Positions 26,816 to 35,526 of a DNA stretch of 64,000 bases are shown here, in pieces (position 1 is the first letter of the stretch; each line of letters starts with the position of its first letter). This stretch comes from TMP-86 sp964247385. Lineage in GTDB: Bacteria > Pseudomonadota > Gammaproteobacteria > Steroidobacterales > Steroidobacteraceae. The DNA is taken from NCBI GenBank assembly GCA_964247385.1, contig CAXTUB010000016.1:7973-71972 (forward strand), written 5' to 3'. The notes beneath the pieces were generated by a model. The model did no database searches. It saw only the letters and a program-made list of their open reading frames with translations, and was not told the DNA's origin. The position numbers and the translations under genes were made by a program.

Positions 26816-27316
26816 CTAGCCGACCGCATGCAACCGCGGTGCCGCGTGCGCGATGCCAAGCACACCGCTGCGCACCACCTCGGCGATCTCGCCGAGGCGG
26901 CCAAGATCGGTAATGAATTGATTCAGGTGGGCCTCGGCGCCCGTGAGCTCGATGTAGGAGAGCGCGCCTTGTTGTGCGAGAACGCGGCCGCCGGCGGAGC
27001 GCGTGAGGCCTTGAATCTCATCGCTCCGGTCGGCGTCCGAGCGTAACTTCACGAGCAGTAGCTCGCGCGCCAGATGCTCCGCCCCGGTCATGTCCTCGAC
27101 CGTGACTACATCGACGAGCTTCAGGAGTTGCGCGTTGATTTGGGCAATGACGGATTCAGAACCCTTGGTGACCAGTGTGATGCGTGAAACAGCGGGGTCT
27201 TGCGTAGGCGCGACCGACAAGCTCTCGATGTTGTAACCGCGAGTGGAGAACAGGCCGGCCACCCGGGACAGTGCGCCTGACTCGTTCTGCAACTTGATGG
27301 CGATGATATGACGCAT
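26816..27316 (-). CDS. ilvH: Acetolactate synthase small (regulatory) subunit
   Basis: This 166-residue protein has an N-terminal ACT domain (RHIIAIKLQNESGALSRVAG, LFSTRGYNIESLSVA) and the ALS small-subunit C-terminal domain (ELLLVKLR, GALSYIELTGAEAHL). It stimulates the catalytic subunit and confers valine feedback inhibition. ATG at 27316. Instead of following the large-subunit gene, it diverges from it across 36 bases, which is not the usual ilvBN or ilvIH order. Confidence 0.92.
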   Translation of the reverse strand: MRHIIAIKLQNESGALSRVAGLFSTRGYNIESLSVAPTQDPAVSRITLVTKGSESVIAQINAQLLKLVDVVTVEDMTGAEHLARELLLVKLRSDADRSDEIQGLTRSAGGRVLAQQGALSYIELTGAEAHLNQFITDLGRLGEIAEVVRSGVLGIAHAAPRLHAVG

Positions 27317-27352
27317 GCGCGCAAGCATACAAAAAACTGCTAGGCTCGATGC

Positions 27353-29188
27353 GTGAAAGACTGGTACGACACCGCGAATCAACGTGCGCATGCGCTCGGT
27401 GGCCTGCCCATGAGCGGCGCAGAATTATTGGTTCAAGTTCTGGCCGATGAGGGCGTCAGCACCATCTTCGGCTACAGCGGCGGCGCCATTCTGCCGATTT
27501 ACGACGCGGTGTTCCGCTACAACGAGCGGCATGGCGGCGCCATGCCGCTGATCGTCCCGGCGAACGAGCAAGGCGCGGGGTTCATGGCGGCGGGCTACGC
27601 CCGTGCTAGCGGCAAGGTGGGCGTCGCCCTCGTCACCTCAGGGCCGGGCGCCACCAACATGGTCACGCCGGTGCGCGATTGCATGGCGGACTCGGTTCCC
27701 ATCGTCGTCGTGTGCGGTCAAGTGCCCACCAGTGCGATCGGCACGGATGCCTTTCAAGAAGCACCGGTCCCCTCCCTGATGGGGGCCGTGGCGAAGCATG
27801 TGTTCTTGATTACTGACCCGGCCAAGCTCGAAGCGACGGTGCGCACTGCATTCGAGATTGCGCGCACCGGACGCCCGGGGCCGGTGGTGCTGGATGTGCC
27901 GAAAGACATTCAGAATTGGCAAGGCGTGTTTCACGGCTCCGGCCGCTTGCCCGTCGCGGGATTTCGCCAGCGCATGAGCCAGCTCGAATCGAGCTCGTTG
28001 ACGCCGCTTCAATGCGCGAGTTTTTTTGAGCAGCTTCATGCCGCACAACGGCCGCTCATTTATGCCGGCGGCGGCGTCATCGCGGGCGATGCCACGTCCG
28101 CGCTGCGAAATTTCGCGCATCGCTTCAAAATTCCCGTCGTGACCACGCTCATGGGATTGGGCGGCATCGACACGCAAGACGAGTTGTCGTTGGGAATGCT
28201 CGGCATGCATGGCGCCGCGTATGCGAACTACGCGGTCGAGGACTGCGATTTTCTGATCGCGCTCGGCGCGCGTTTCGATGATCGAGTGGCGGGAAAGCCG
28301 GCTCGCTTTGCGCCCAAGGCCAAATTCATCGCGCACATCGACATCGATGCTTCTGAGATCAATAAAGTGAAGCGTGTGCAGTGGGACTATGTGGGCAAGC
28401 TGGCCGAGGCCCTGCGCGCTCTCACCGAGCATGCCGACCGAGCCGGTTTTCAAATCGACACGGGCGCATGGCGTTTGCATTGCACCGGGCTCAAGCGCGC
28501 ACATGCCATGAACTACGATCGCGCCAGCGAAGCCATCCAACCTCACTACGTCATCGAGCAAATCAATCGGCTGACGCGGGGCGAGGCCATCATTTCCACG
28601 GGAGTGGGGCAGCACCAGATGTGGGCTGCACAATACTTCGACTTCAAGAATCCGCGCCAGTGGCTCACCTCCGGCAGCATGGGCACCATGGGTTTCGGCC
28701 TTCCCGCCGCGGTCGGCGCGCAGTTCGCCGAGCCCGGCCGGTTGGTCATCGACATCGACGGGGATGCCAGCGTCCGCATGAATCTGGGCGAGCTGGAGAC
28801 GGTCACTACATATGACTTGCCCATCAAGGTCGTCGTGCTCAATAACTTCGGTGATGGCATGGTGAAGCAGTGGCAGAAGCTGTTCTTCAAGGGCCGCCTG
28901 AGTGGGAGCGACAAGAGTCTGCATAAGAAAGACTTCATCAAGACGGCGCTCGCTGACGGGTTTGACTATGCGGTGCGGCTGGAACGCAAGAGCGATGTCG
29001 AGCGGGTCATCGGTGAGTTCATCCGTTTCAACGGGCCCGCGTTTCTTGAGGTCCTGATCGATCCTGATGCGGGTGTGTACCCCATGGTCGGACCGGGACA
29101 ATCCTATGATGAAATGATCACCGGCGATTTCATCGCCTCGCGCCGTCACGTGACGCCGAAGCCGCCGGGCGCCTCGGAAATGTTTTAG
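27353..29188 (+). CDS. ilvB: Acetolactate synthase large (catalytic) subunit
   Basis: This 611-residue, thiamine-diphosphate-dependent enzyme makes 2-acetolactate or 2-aceto-2-hydroxybutyrate in branched-chain amino-acid synthesis. The ThDP-activating Glu is in ANEQGAGFMAAGYARASG, the FAD-binding central domain contains LGMLGMHGAAYANYAVEDCD, and the cofactor metal-binding GDASVRMNLGELETVT segment is present near residue 470. GTG at 27353 is the upstream start; ATG at 27410 (MSGAELLVQVLADEGV) is a good alternative that gives 592 residues. It diverges from the regulatory-subunit gene. Confidence 0.93.
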   Translation: MKDWYDTANQRAHALGGLPMSGAELLVQVLADEGVSTIFGYSGGAILPIYDAVFRYNERHGGAMPLIVPANEQGAGFMAAGYARASGKVGVALVTSGPGATNMVTPVRDCMADSVPIVVVCGQVPTSAIGTDAFQEAPVPSLMGAVAKHVFLITDPAKLEATVRTAFEIARTGRPGPVVLDVPKDIQNWQGVFHGSGRLPVAGFRQRMSQLESSSLTPLQCASFFEQLHAAQRPLIYAGGGVIAGDATSALRNFAHRFKIPVVTTLMGLGGIDTQDELSLGMLGMHGAAYANYAVEDCDFLIALGARFDDRVAGKPARFAPKAKFIAHIDIDASEINKVKRVQWDYVGKLAEALRALTEHADRAGFQIDTGAWRLHCTGLKRAHAMNYDRASEAIQPHYVIEQINRLTRGEAIISTGVGQHQMWAAQYFDFKNPRQWLTSGSMGTMGFGLPAAVGAQFAEPGRLVIDIDGDASVRMNLGELETVTTYDLPIKVVVLNNFGDGMVKQWQKLFFKGRLSGSDKSLHKKDFIKTALADGFDYAVRLERKSDVERVIGEFIRFNGPAFLEVLIDPDAGVYPMVGPGQSYDEMITGDFIASRRHVTPKPPGASEMF

Positions 29189-29221
29189 TGCCGTGCACGC
29201 GCGGTCTTCGCGAGGGACGGC

Positions 29222-29613
29222 ATGCACAAGAGTAGATTGGCGGGCTTCATGATCGATTGTCAGGATGGGATCGATTCTCAGAAAGGGCAGTTAGGGGCCG
29301 CAGCCGACTTCTGGGGAGCCGCGCTGGGCATGCGCATCAATTCTGCGGGCGACGAGCAGCCCGACAAGTACGTCAAGCTCGAAAATAGCCGAGGACTGGC
29401 CATCGAGGTGCAACGCGTCGCGCATCCGAGCCGCGTGCATCTCGACATCGAGACCGCATCGAGGCGGAAGTGCAGCGGCTGGAAGCGCTGGGCGCGGTAC
29501 GCATTGAAGCCGTGCGCACCTGGGTCATCATGCAGGCACCCACCGGTCATCGATTTTGTGTGATCCGCGCGGCAAGCGCTGATTTTACCGCCGAGGCGAG
29601 TTGTTGGATATAA
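29222..29613 (+). pseudogene. VOC-family protein broken by a frameshift
   Basis: The first frame reads MHKSRLAGFMIDCQ and continues to VHPSRVHLDIET-like VAHPSRVHLDIET, a normal small VOC/glyoxalase-like protein. It then runs off into unrelated residues and stops at 29563. Shifting the frame near 29458 restores a sensible ending: IEAEVQRLEALGAV, then RTWVIMQAPTGHRFCVIRAA, to the stop at 29611-29613. The pattern suggests loss of about four bases around position 29458, where GAGACC is followed directly by GCATCGAG. It may be a true pseudogene or a sequencing error. Confidence 0.75.
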
Positions 29614-29633
29614 GCATCAACTTGTGTTCCAAA

Positions 29634-29661
29634 TTGGCGACAGTTTTTTACATAGTATGAA
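29634..29661 (+). promoter_or_regulatory. Possible sigma-70 promoter upstream of the candidate RNA
   Basis: TTGGCG (29634-29639) and TATGAA (29656-29661) are separated by 16 bases. An alternative pair is TTTACA (29647-29652) with TTAAAT (29668-29673). The match to consensus is moderate only, and the case rests mainly on the downstream structure and terminator. Confidence 0.3.
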
Positions 29662-29667
29662 TTTTGC

Positions 29668-29893
29668 TTAAATGTCAGGGCTGAACGGTAGAACTCCTCT
29701 TTGTTTCTGATAGCCTCGGTTCCAGAGGAGCGTTGCGCGAAAAACACATGGGAGTTCGCGGCGACTCAGTTTGCTGACAGAAGGTTGAGCCTGGCGCCAG
29801 TCGCCAGAGCATCGTCTCGTCGTTGGACGTGGTTGGCTTCGACCATCCACCTGTTCCACTGCCGCCTCGGGCCTACCCGGGGCTTTCTTTTTT
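29668..29893 (+). ncRNA. Candidate structured RNA of unknown class
   Basis: No protein frame is convincing in this AT-richer gap between the VOC remnant and the cysteine synthase gene. Stable hairpins are visible: CTCCTCT (29694-29700) with AGAGGAG (29724-29730), CTGGCG with CGCCAG (29791-29807), and TGGTTG with CGACCA (29830-29845). An intrinsic terminator at 29864-29893 closes the unit. A possible promoter (TTGGCG at 29634, TATGAA at 29656, spacer 16) would start it near 29668. It does not match the 4.5S, tmRNA or RNase P landmarks I know. The class is unknown. Confidence 0.4.
29864..29893 (+). terminator. Intrinsic terminator
   Basis: GCCTCGGG (29864-29871) pairs fully with CCCGGGGC (29876-29883) across a CCTA loop, counting one G-U pair. 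TTTCTTTTTT follows directly. This is a textbook rho-independent terminator on the plus strand. Confidence 0.85.
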
Positions 29894-29990
29894 AATCCGG
29901 GCACGTTTTGAAGCGGGCAAGTCTTGAGGCAAGCCAATTTGAATTCAGCCCTGCCGTGCCTTTCGCGCGGCCAACGAGGCGTCGCCTGAG

Positions 29991-31013
29991 GTGCGCGTGA
30001 CGAGAGACGTCTCAAATCCTGAAAGCCGCTCGCGCGGCGCGGTGGAGGGCTTTGTCGGCGCAATCGGCAACACGCCGCTGATCCGCCTGCGCGGCGTGAG
30101 CGAAGAAACCGGGTGCGAGATTCTCGGCAAGGCGGAATTCATGAATCCCGGCGGCTCGGTGAAAGATCGAGCAGCGCGCTGGATCGTGCTCGACGCCGAG
30201 AAGCGCGGGGCGTTGCGCCCGGGCGGCACCGTCGTCGAAGGCACCGCCGGCAATACCGGCATCGGCATCGCGCACGTTTGCAATGCTCGTGGTTACCGTT
30301 GCGTCATCGTCATGCCTGACAATCAAGCGGCGGAGAAATATCAAATCATCGAAGCGCTCGGCGCGGAGCTGAAAAAAGTGCCGCCCGTTCCGTACAGCAA
30401 TCCCAACCAGTACCAAAAGGTGGCCCAGCGTCTTGCGGCCGAAATGCCCAATGCGCTATGGGCAAATCAATTCGACAACACGGCGAACCGCGACGCGCAT
30501 TTCGAAAGCACAGGCCCGGAGATTTGGCGTGACACGCACGGTACGGTGGATGCATTCGTCGCGGCGACCGGTACGGGCGGAACTCTGGCGGGGGTGGCGC
30601 GCTATCTCAAACAGCAGCGCGCGGACGTTCGCATCGTGTTGGTGGACCCGCCGGGGAGCTCGCTGTTCCATTACTTCAAGCACGGCGAGATGAAATCCGA
30701 AGGCACCTCGATCACCGAAGGCATTGGTACTGGCCGCATGACTGCGAATCTCGAAGGCACGCCGATCGACGAGGCGCTGCATATTGCGGATGCCGACACG
30801 ATTCGCATGCTCTATCGGTTGCTGCGCGAGGAGGGCCTGCTGCTCGGCAGTACCTCGGGCATCAATGTGGCGGCAGCGGTGGAGATGGCGAGGCGGTTGG
30901 GGCCGGGCCATACCATCGTCACGGTGCTGTGCGACAGCGGCGCCAAATATCAATCCCGGCTGTACAACAGATCCTGGCTGGCGGAGAAACAGCTGCTCGA
31001 GTTTGCCGCCTGA
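29991..31013 (+). CDS. cysK: PLP-dependent cysteine synthase
   Basis: This 340-residue enzyme makes L-cysteine from O-acetylserine and sulfide. The PLP Lys is in GGSVKDRAARW, the phosphate-binding loop is GTGGTLAGVAR, and substrate-binding VEGTAGNTGIGI is canonical. Whether it is CysK or CysM (thiosulfate) type cannot be settled. Start is GTG at 29991, with a second GTG at 29997. Its stop abuts the stop of cysG on the other strand. It belongs functionally to the sulfate-assimilation island. Confidence 0.9.
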   Translation: MRVTRDVSNPESRSRGAVEGFVGAIGNTPLIRLRGVSEETGCEILGKAEFMNPGGSVKDRAARWIVLDAEKRGALRPGGTVVEGTAGNTGIGIAHVCNARGYRCVIVMPDNQAAEKYQIIEALGAELKKVPPVPYSNPNQYQKVAQRLAAEMPNALWANQFDNTANRDAHFESTGPEIWRDTHGTVDAFVAATGTGGTLAGVARYLKQQRADVRIVLVDPPGSSLFHYFKHGEMKSEGTSITEGIGTGRMTANLEGTPIDEALHIADADTIRMLYRLLREEGLLLGSTSGINVAAAVEMARRLGPGHTIVTVLCDSGAKYQSRLYNRSWLAEKQLLEFAA

Positions 31014-32429
31014 TCAAGCTCTCCGCTCGAAGGCATTTTCCGCGGCGGGTTTGAACCACGCGAGCTCCGCCGCAAGCGCCGCGGTGTCGCCGACGATCAA
31101 TGTCGCCGGCGAACGGAGCTGAGCCCGCGCAGCATCGTCCGCGAGGCGAAGCAACTCGGAGATCAGCACGCGCTGCGTCTCATCGGTGGCGCGCGCAATC
31201 AAGGCTGCGGGCCGCGTCGGCGGCGCGCCGTGCGCCATCAACTGAGCGGCGATCTGCGCAATGCGTGCGAGCGGCATGTAGAACACGATGGTCTGGCCTT
31301 CGCCCGCGAGCGCTCTCCAATCCGGCTCGTGTCCCGCGCGATCTTCGTGCCCGGTGACAAAAGTGACCGCATGGGAGTGATCGCGATGCGTGAGCGGAAT
31401 GCCGGCATAGGCGGCCGCGCCGAGCGCAGCCGTCACGCCGGGAACCACCGAAAAGGCAATGCCGGCGGCGCGCAACGCCTGCAGCTCTTCGCCGCCACGG
31501 CCGAAAATGAAGGGATCACCGCCCTTGAGCCGCACGACCCGCCGCCCGAGCCGCGCGTGCTCGATCATCAGCGCGTTGATTTGATCTTGCTCGGTGCGCG
31601 GTCCGCGCGCCTCCTTACCGACGCAAATCAGAATGGCATCTCGCCGCGCGCGTTCGAGCACCGCAGCGGACACCAATCGATCGTGCAAAATCACATCGGC
31701 GTCCTGCAAGGCGCGCAATGCCTTCAACGTCAAAAGCTCCGGATCGCCCGGCCCGGCGCCCACCAGCACCACCTCACCCTCCGGCGGCGCGGCGGCGCTG
31801 CGCACGGCGAGGAGTTGACGCGCAGTCCGCTCGGCTCCCTGCCGATCGCCTGATAAGAATCGAGCGCCGGCGTTTCCATCGAGAATGTTCTCGAAGTAGC
31901 GCCGCCTTTCGCCAAGATCCCGCAACCGCTCGAGCGCGGCGCTGCGTAATTCACGGAGCCACAGGGCAAGCTCACCGATGCGCGCGGGCAGCCACGCTTC
32001 CAAGCGCTCGCGCAACCTGCGCGCCAATACCGGCGAGGCGCCCGCGGTGCTGATCGCAATCAGCACGGGGTCGCGGTCCACGAGCGCAGGCACGATGAAG
32101 CGAGAATGCTCGAGGTCGTCCACCACATTGATCGGAATGCGTCGCGCCTCGGCGAGGTTGGCGATCCATCGATTTACCGCGCGTTTCTGTGTCGCGGCGA
32201 ACGCCATGCGAACGCCGTCGAGATCGGCCGGCTCGAATTCACGCACGCTGACTTCGAAAGCTCCGAGCCGCGCGCGCGTTTCGATCTCGGCAAGCACCGT
32301 TTTGGCGACGACGTGAACGAGCGCGCCGCATTTCTCGAGCAGTTGAATTTTGCGCAGCGCGACCTCGCCGCCGCCGACGACGAGCACCCGGCTATTGCGC
32401 AAATCGAAGAATGCGGGAAAGTGCCTCAC
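31014..32429 (-). CDS. cysG: Siroheme synthase
   Basis: This 471-residue fused enzyme converts uroporphyrinogen III to siroheme, the cofactor of sulfite reductase. The N-terminal third is the NAD-dependent precorrin-2 dehydrogenase/ferrochelatase domain (VLVVGGGEVALRKIQLLEK). The C-terminal two-thirds is the SAM-dependent methyltransferase, with VGAGPGDPELLTLKALRALQ and RLKGGDPFIFGRGGEELQAL. GTG start at 32429. It lies 22 bases after cysH, so the two form an operon, read away from cysB. Confidence 0.96.
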   Translation of the reverse strand: MRHFPAFFDLRNSRVLVVGGGEVALRKIQLLEKCGALVHVVAKTVLAEIETRARLGAFEVSVREFEPADLDGVRMAFAATQKRAVNRWIANLAEARRIPINVVDDLEHSRFIVPALVDRDPVLIAISTAGASPVLARRLRERLEAWLPARIGELALWLRELRSAALERLRDLGERRRYFENILDGNAGARFLSGDRQGAERTARQLLAVRSAAAPPEGEVVLVGAGPGDPELLTLKALRALQDADVILHDRLVSAAVLERARRDAILICVGKEARGPRTEQDQINALMIEHARLGRRVVRLKGGDPFIFGRGGEELQALRAAGIAFSVVPGVTAALGAAAYAGIPLTHRDHSHAVTFVTGHEDRAGHEPDWRALAGEGQTIVFYMPLARIAQIAAQLMAHGAPPTRPAALIARATDETQRVLISELLRLADDAARAQLRSPATLIVGDTAALAAELAWFKPAAENAFERRA

Positions 32430-32451
32430 GCGCTCTCCGGTGAACGATGCG

Positions 32452-33201
32452 TCAGTTGGCTCCGGTCGCAGCCAGCTCGGCGACGCGCCGGCGCGGATGC
32501 AGGCCGCACTCGCGCGAGTCGGAGCGCTCCCACCACCAACGGCCCGAGCGTGCGTCCTCGCCCGCGGCGACCGCGCGCGTGCACGGCGCGCAGCCGATGC
32601 TTGGAAAGCCGGAGTCGTGCAGCGTGTTGTACGGCAGGCGCTTCTTGCGGATGTAATTCCACACGTCGTCCTCGCTCCAATCGAGCAAGGGGCTGATTTT
32701 ATAAAGTCCGTATTCCCGATCCCACTCCACAGGCGATGCCAGCGCGCGGCTCGCGGACTGCCCGCGGCGAATGCCCGTCACCCAAGCGGATTGACCTTCG
32801 ATGCCGCGCTTGAACGGCTCGATCTTGCGCGTTGCACAGCAGCTACGGCGCTGCTCGGACCCGTTGCGAAAGCCGTTGATGCCGTTCCTGGCCACCCAAT
32901 CTTCGACGCCATCACGCGCCGGATACAACAGTTTGAGGTTCCGGCCATAACGCCGTTCCAGGCGGTCGATGAGATCGTAGGTCTCGGGAAACAGCCTGCC
33001 CGTGTCCACGCTGAACATGTCGATCTCTGGCACTTGCTCCCAAATCAAATCGGTGAGCACCATGGATTCCGCGCCCAGGCTGTTGGCATACGTGACCTTG
33101 CCGAACTCAGCCACGCCCGAGCGCAGCTGCTGCACGGTCTGATCGGCTTTGGAACGCAGGTCTTCGGGTAAATCGGACACGGGAGTTTTCGCCTTTGCCA
33201 T
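32452..33201 (-). CDS. cysH: Phosphoadenylyl/adenylyl-sulfate reductase
   Basis: This 249-residue enzyme reduces activated sulfate to sulfite. The active-site Cys is in RECGLH near the C-terminus. Two cysteine pairs, SCCATRK and GCAPCTRA, are the motif of [4Fe-4S] APS reductases, so adenylyl sulfate rather than PAPS is the probable substrate. The PP-loop core (ANSLGAESMVLTDL) is present. ATG at 33201. It is divergent from cysB, and the leader between them probably carries CysB sites. Confidence 0.94.
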   Translation of the reverse strand: MAKAKTPVSDLPEDLRSKADQTVQQLRSGVAEFGKVTYANSLGAESMVLTDLIWEQVPEIDMFSVDTGRLFPETYDLIDRLERRYGRNLKLLYPARDGVEDWVARNGINGFRNGSEQRRSCCATRKIEPFKRGIEGQSAWVTGIRRGQSASRALASPVEWDREYGLYKISPLLDWSEDDVWNYIRKKRLPYNTLHDSGFPSIGCAPCTRAVAAGEDARSGRWWWERSDSRECGLHPRRRVAELAATGAN

Positions 33202-33277
33202 GCACTGGCACTATAGGGATGCGATTAGCGGCTACAAACAAACAAACGCTTATGTACTCATACGATTTGGATATGGA
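33202..33277. promoter_or_regulatory. cysH/cysB divergent regulatory region
   Basis: This 76-base gap between the divergent cysH and cysB genes is AT-rich in its right half (ACAAACAAACAAACGCTT and GTACTCATACGATTTGG). LysR-type regulators normally bind such gaps and autoregulate, so CysB binding is expected. I could not fix a convincing -10/-35 pair: a TATAGT on the minus strand would place the start at the initiation codon. Confidence 0.35.
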
Positions 33278-34294
33278 ATGAAGTTGCAACAATTGCGCTA
33301 TCTCGTGTCGGTCCACGAGAACGGTTTGAACATCACGGCCGCGGCGCGTCAACTTCACACGTCACAGCCCGGCGTCAGCCGCCAGCTCAAAATGCTGGAA
33401 GAAGAACTGGGATTTCAACTATTCGAGCGCGAGGGCCGCGCCTTGACGCGGACCACGCCGGCCGGCGAGGACATCATCGCCCGTGCGGCCAGCATCTTGC
33501 GCGAAATGCAGAACATCAAGCGTACCTCGGCGGAGCTGCGCAAGGCAGACGGGGGCACGCTGTCCATTGCCACCACGCACACGCAGGCACGCTACATCCT
33601 GCCCGAGGTCATTCGAGAGTTTCGGCAAAAATATCCGAAGGTGCGCCTTCATCTGCATCAGGGCACCTCCGAGCAAATCGCCGAGATGGTGAGCAAAGAC
33701 CGTGTGGACTTCGCCATCGCCACGGGCTCCGAGGAGCTGTTCGCGCATCTCGTGCGCTTGCCGGTGTATCGGTGGCGCCGCTCGGTCGTGGTGCCGCACG
33801 ACCACCCGCTCGTGCATGCGGGCAAGCTCACGCTGCGCAAGCTCGCCGAATATCCCATCGTGACTTATGTGTTCAGCTTTTCGGGCCGCTCATCTCTTCA
33901 GGCGATGTTCGACAAAGCCGGCTTGCCGCTCGACGTGGCGCTGACCGCCCGCGACTCCGACGTCATCAAGACGTATGTGAGGCTTGGCCTCGGCGTGGGC
34001 ATCATTGCAAGCGTTGCCATCGATGCGCAAGCCGATGCCGATCTGACGGTGCTGGACGCCGCCCACTTGTTCGAGCCGCACAGCACGTGGATTGGGTTCC
34101 GCCGCGGCACGCTGTTGCGCGCCTACATGTACGAGTTCATCGAGCTGTTGGCGCCGCACTTGCCGCGGCGCATGGTGCGCGAGACCGAAAAACTGGATAC
34201 GCAAGAGGCAGTGGATGAGGCGTTTTCGGACATCGAGGTGCCGTTAAGAGGCGGTGCGGTGGCCCGCGGTGCGGCATATGCTCGAAACGCATAA
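33278..34294 (+). CDS. cysB: CysB-type LysR regulator
   Basis: This 338-residue LysR-family protein has an N-terminal helix-turn-helix (ITAAARQLHTSQPGVSRQLK, about residues 19-38) and an effector-binding domain (LRKADGGTLSIATTHTQARY). The CysB pattern THTQARYILPEVIREF is clear. CysB activates sulfate-assimilation genes with N-acetylserine and is starved-sulfur-responsive. ATG at 33278 starts MKLQQLRYLVSVHENG; upstream frame is not conserved. It is divergent from cysH and leads the transporter genes. Confidence 0.94.
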   Translation: MKLQQLRYLVSVHENGLNITAAARQLHTSQPGVSRQLKMLEEELGFQLFEREGRALTRTTPAGEDIIARAASILREMQNIKRTSAELRKADGGTLSIATTHTQARYILPEVIREFRQKYPKVRLHLHQGTSEQIAEMVSKDRVDFAIATGSEELFAHLVRLPVYRWRRSVVVPHDHPLVHAGKLTLRKLAEYPIVTYVFSFSGRSSLQAMFDKAGLPLDVALTARDSDVIKTYVRLGLGVGIIASVAIDAQADADLTVLDAAHLFEPHSTWIGFRRGTLLRAYMYEFIELLAPHLPRRMVRETEKLDTQEAVDEAFSDIEVPLRGGAVARGAAYARNA

Positions 34295-34367
34295 TGAAAG
34301 GCCGCGATGTTCGTTCCCGTCGAGCCGCGGTTTGCCTAACGTGCGAAGCTTTGCGCTGGGAAGCCAT

Positions 34368-35399
34368 ATGAAGAATGCGTCTGCGGTTTGGGGAAGAGCG
34401 GTGCGAGGGGTGTGCGCCGCACTGGGCTGGTTGGCTCTGATGAGCCTCACGGTGCCGAGTCATGCCGCCGACATCACTCTGTTGAATGTGTCGTACGATC
34501 CGACGCGCGAGCTCTACGATTCGTTCAACAAGGCATTTTCAGCGCACTGGAAGCAGCAAACGGGCGATTCCGTCACCATCAACCAAAGCCATGGAGGATC
34601 GGGAAAGCAAGCGCGTTCGGTAATCGAGGGGCTGCAGGCCGACGTCGTCACGTTGGCGCTGGGCTACGATGTCGATGCGTTGTCGCAGCAAGCGCATCTA
34701 TTGCCCTCTAATTGGCAATCGCGGCTGCCGAACAACAGCTCGCCTTATACCTCCACCATTGTGTTCCTGGTGCGAACCGGCAATCCGAAGAACATCAAGG
34801 ATTGGGGCGATCTGATCAAGCCGGGCGTGTCCGTGATCACGCCCAATCCGAAGACCTCGGGCGGCGCCCGCTGGAATTACCTGGCCGCATGGGCCTGGGC
34901 GCTCAAGAAGCAAGGCAGTGACGCGAGCGCGCAGGCCTTCGTGCAAAAGCTCTACAAGAACGTGCCGGTGCTCGACACGGGCGCGCGCGGCTCGACGGTC
35001 ACGTTCGTCGAGCGAGGCATCGGCGATGTTTTGCTCGCGTGGGAGAACGAGGCGTTCCTGGCCACGCGTGAGCTGGGCCCGGGCAAGGTGCAAATCGTCG
35101 TGCCTTCGCTCAGCATTCTGGCCGAGCCGCCCGTGAGCGTGGTCGATAAAGTGGTGGACAAGCGCGGCACGCGCAAAGTGGCGGAAGCGTATTTGCGTTA
35201 TTTGTATTCGCCTGAAGGGCAGGAAATCATCGCCAAGAACTTTTACCGCCCGCGCGATCCGGCCGTCGCCGCGAAGTATGCCGCGCAATTCCCGCGCTTG
35301 CCGTTGGTCACCGTGGGTGAAGTCTTCGGCGGCTGGACCAAGGCGCAGGCCACGCATTTTGCAGATGGCGGGACATTCGATAAGATTTACGCCCACTAG
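34368..35399 (+). CDS. sbp: Sulfate ABC transporter substrate-binding protein
   Basis: This 343-residue periplasmic protein has a signal peptide (residues 1-29, ending PSHA). The sulfate-binding signature is ITLLNVSYDPTRELYDSFN near the N-terminus, with INQSHGGSGKQARSV and NPKTSGGARWNYL. ATG at 34368. It captures sulfate (or thiosulfate) for the permease genes that follow. It lies 73 bases after cysB. Confidence 0.96.
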   Translation: MKNASAVWGRAVRGVCAALGWLALMSLTVPSHAADITLLNVSYDPTRELYDSFNKAFSAHWKQQTGDSVTINQSHGGSGKQARSVIEGLQADVVTLALGYDVDALSQQAHLLPSNWQSRLPNNSSPYTSTIVFLVRTGNPKNIKDWGDLIKPGVSVITPNPKTSGGARWNYLAAWAWALKKQGSDASAQAFVQKLYKNVPVLDTGARGSTVTFVERGIGDVLLAWENEAFLATRELGPGKVQIVVPSLSILAEPPVSVVDKVVDKRGTRKVAEAYLRYLYSPEGQEIIAKNFYRPRDPAVAAKYAAQFPRLPLVTVGEVFGGWTKAQATHFADGGTFDKIYAH

Positions 35400-35526
35400 C
35401 GATCCATTGACCAGCGATACGATTCGGGCCATTAGCGTGCGTCTGCGCAGCTTCCGCGAAGCTTGAGCCAAGCGCCTCGCGGAGGCGCTTGCAATCCGTT
35501 CGCTTCACCTCTCACGGCGGGTTTGC

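Noticed and set aside
27638..29227. 529-codon minus-strand frame across ilvB
   Set aside because: It is the antisense shadow of a clear acetolactate synthase gene.
29668..29893. Candidate RNA as 6S, 4.5S or tmRNA
   Set aside because: I do not see the 4.5S GGAAG core, a tRNA-like tmRNA end or a clear 6S central bubble, so no class was assigned.
29668..30063. Minus-strand 131-codon frame over the candidate RNA
   Set aside because: It crosses the terminator and the start of cysK, and its composition is not protein-like.
33210..33215. TATAGT as the cysH -10 box
   Set aside because: Transcription would start almost at the ATG at 33201, leaving no ribosome site.
33236..33250. ACAAACAAACAAAC microrepeat before cysB
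   Set aside because: Too short to call a repeat feature; noted only as part of the regulatory gap.
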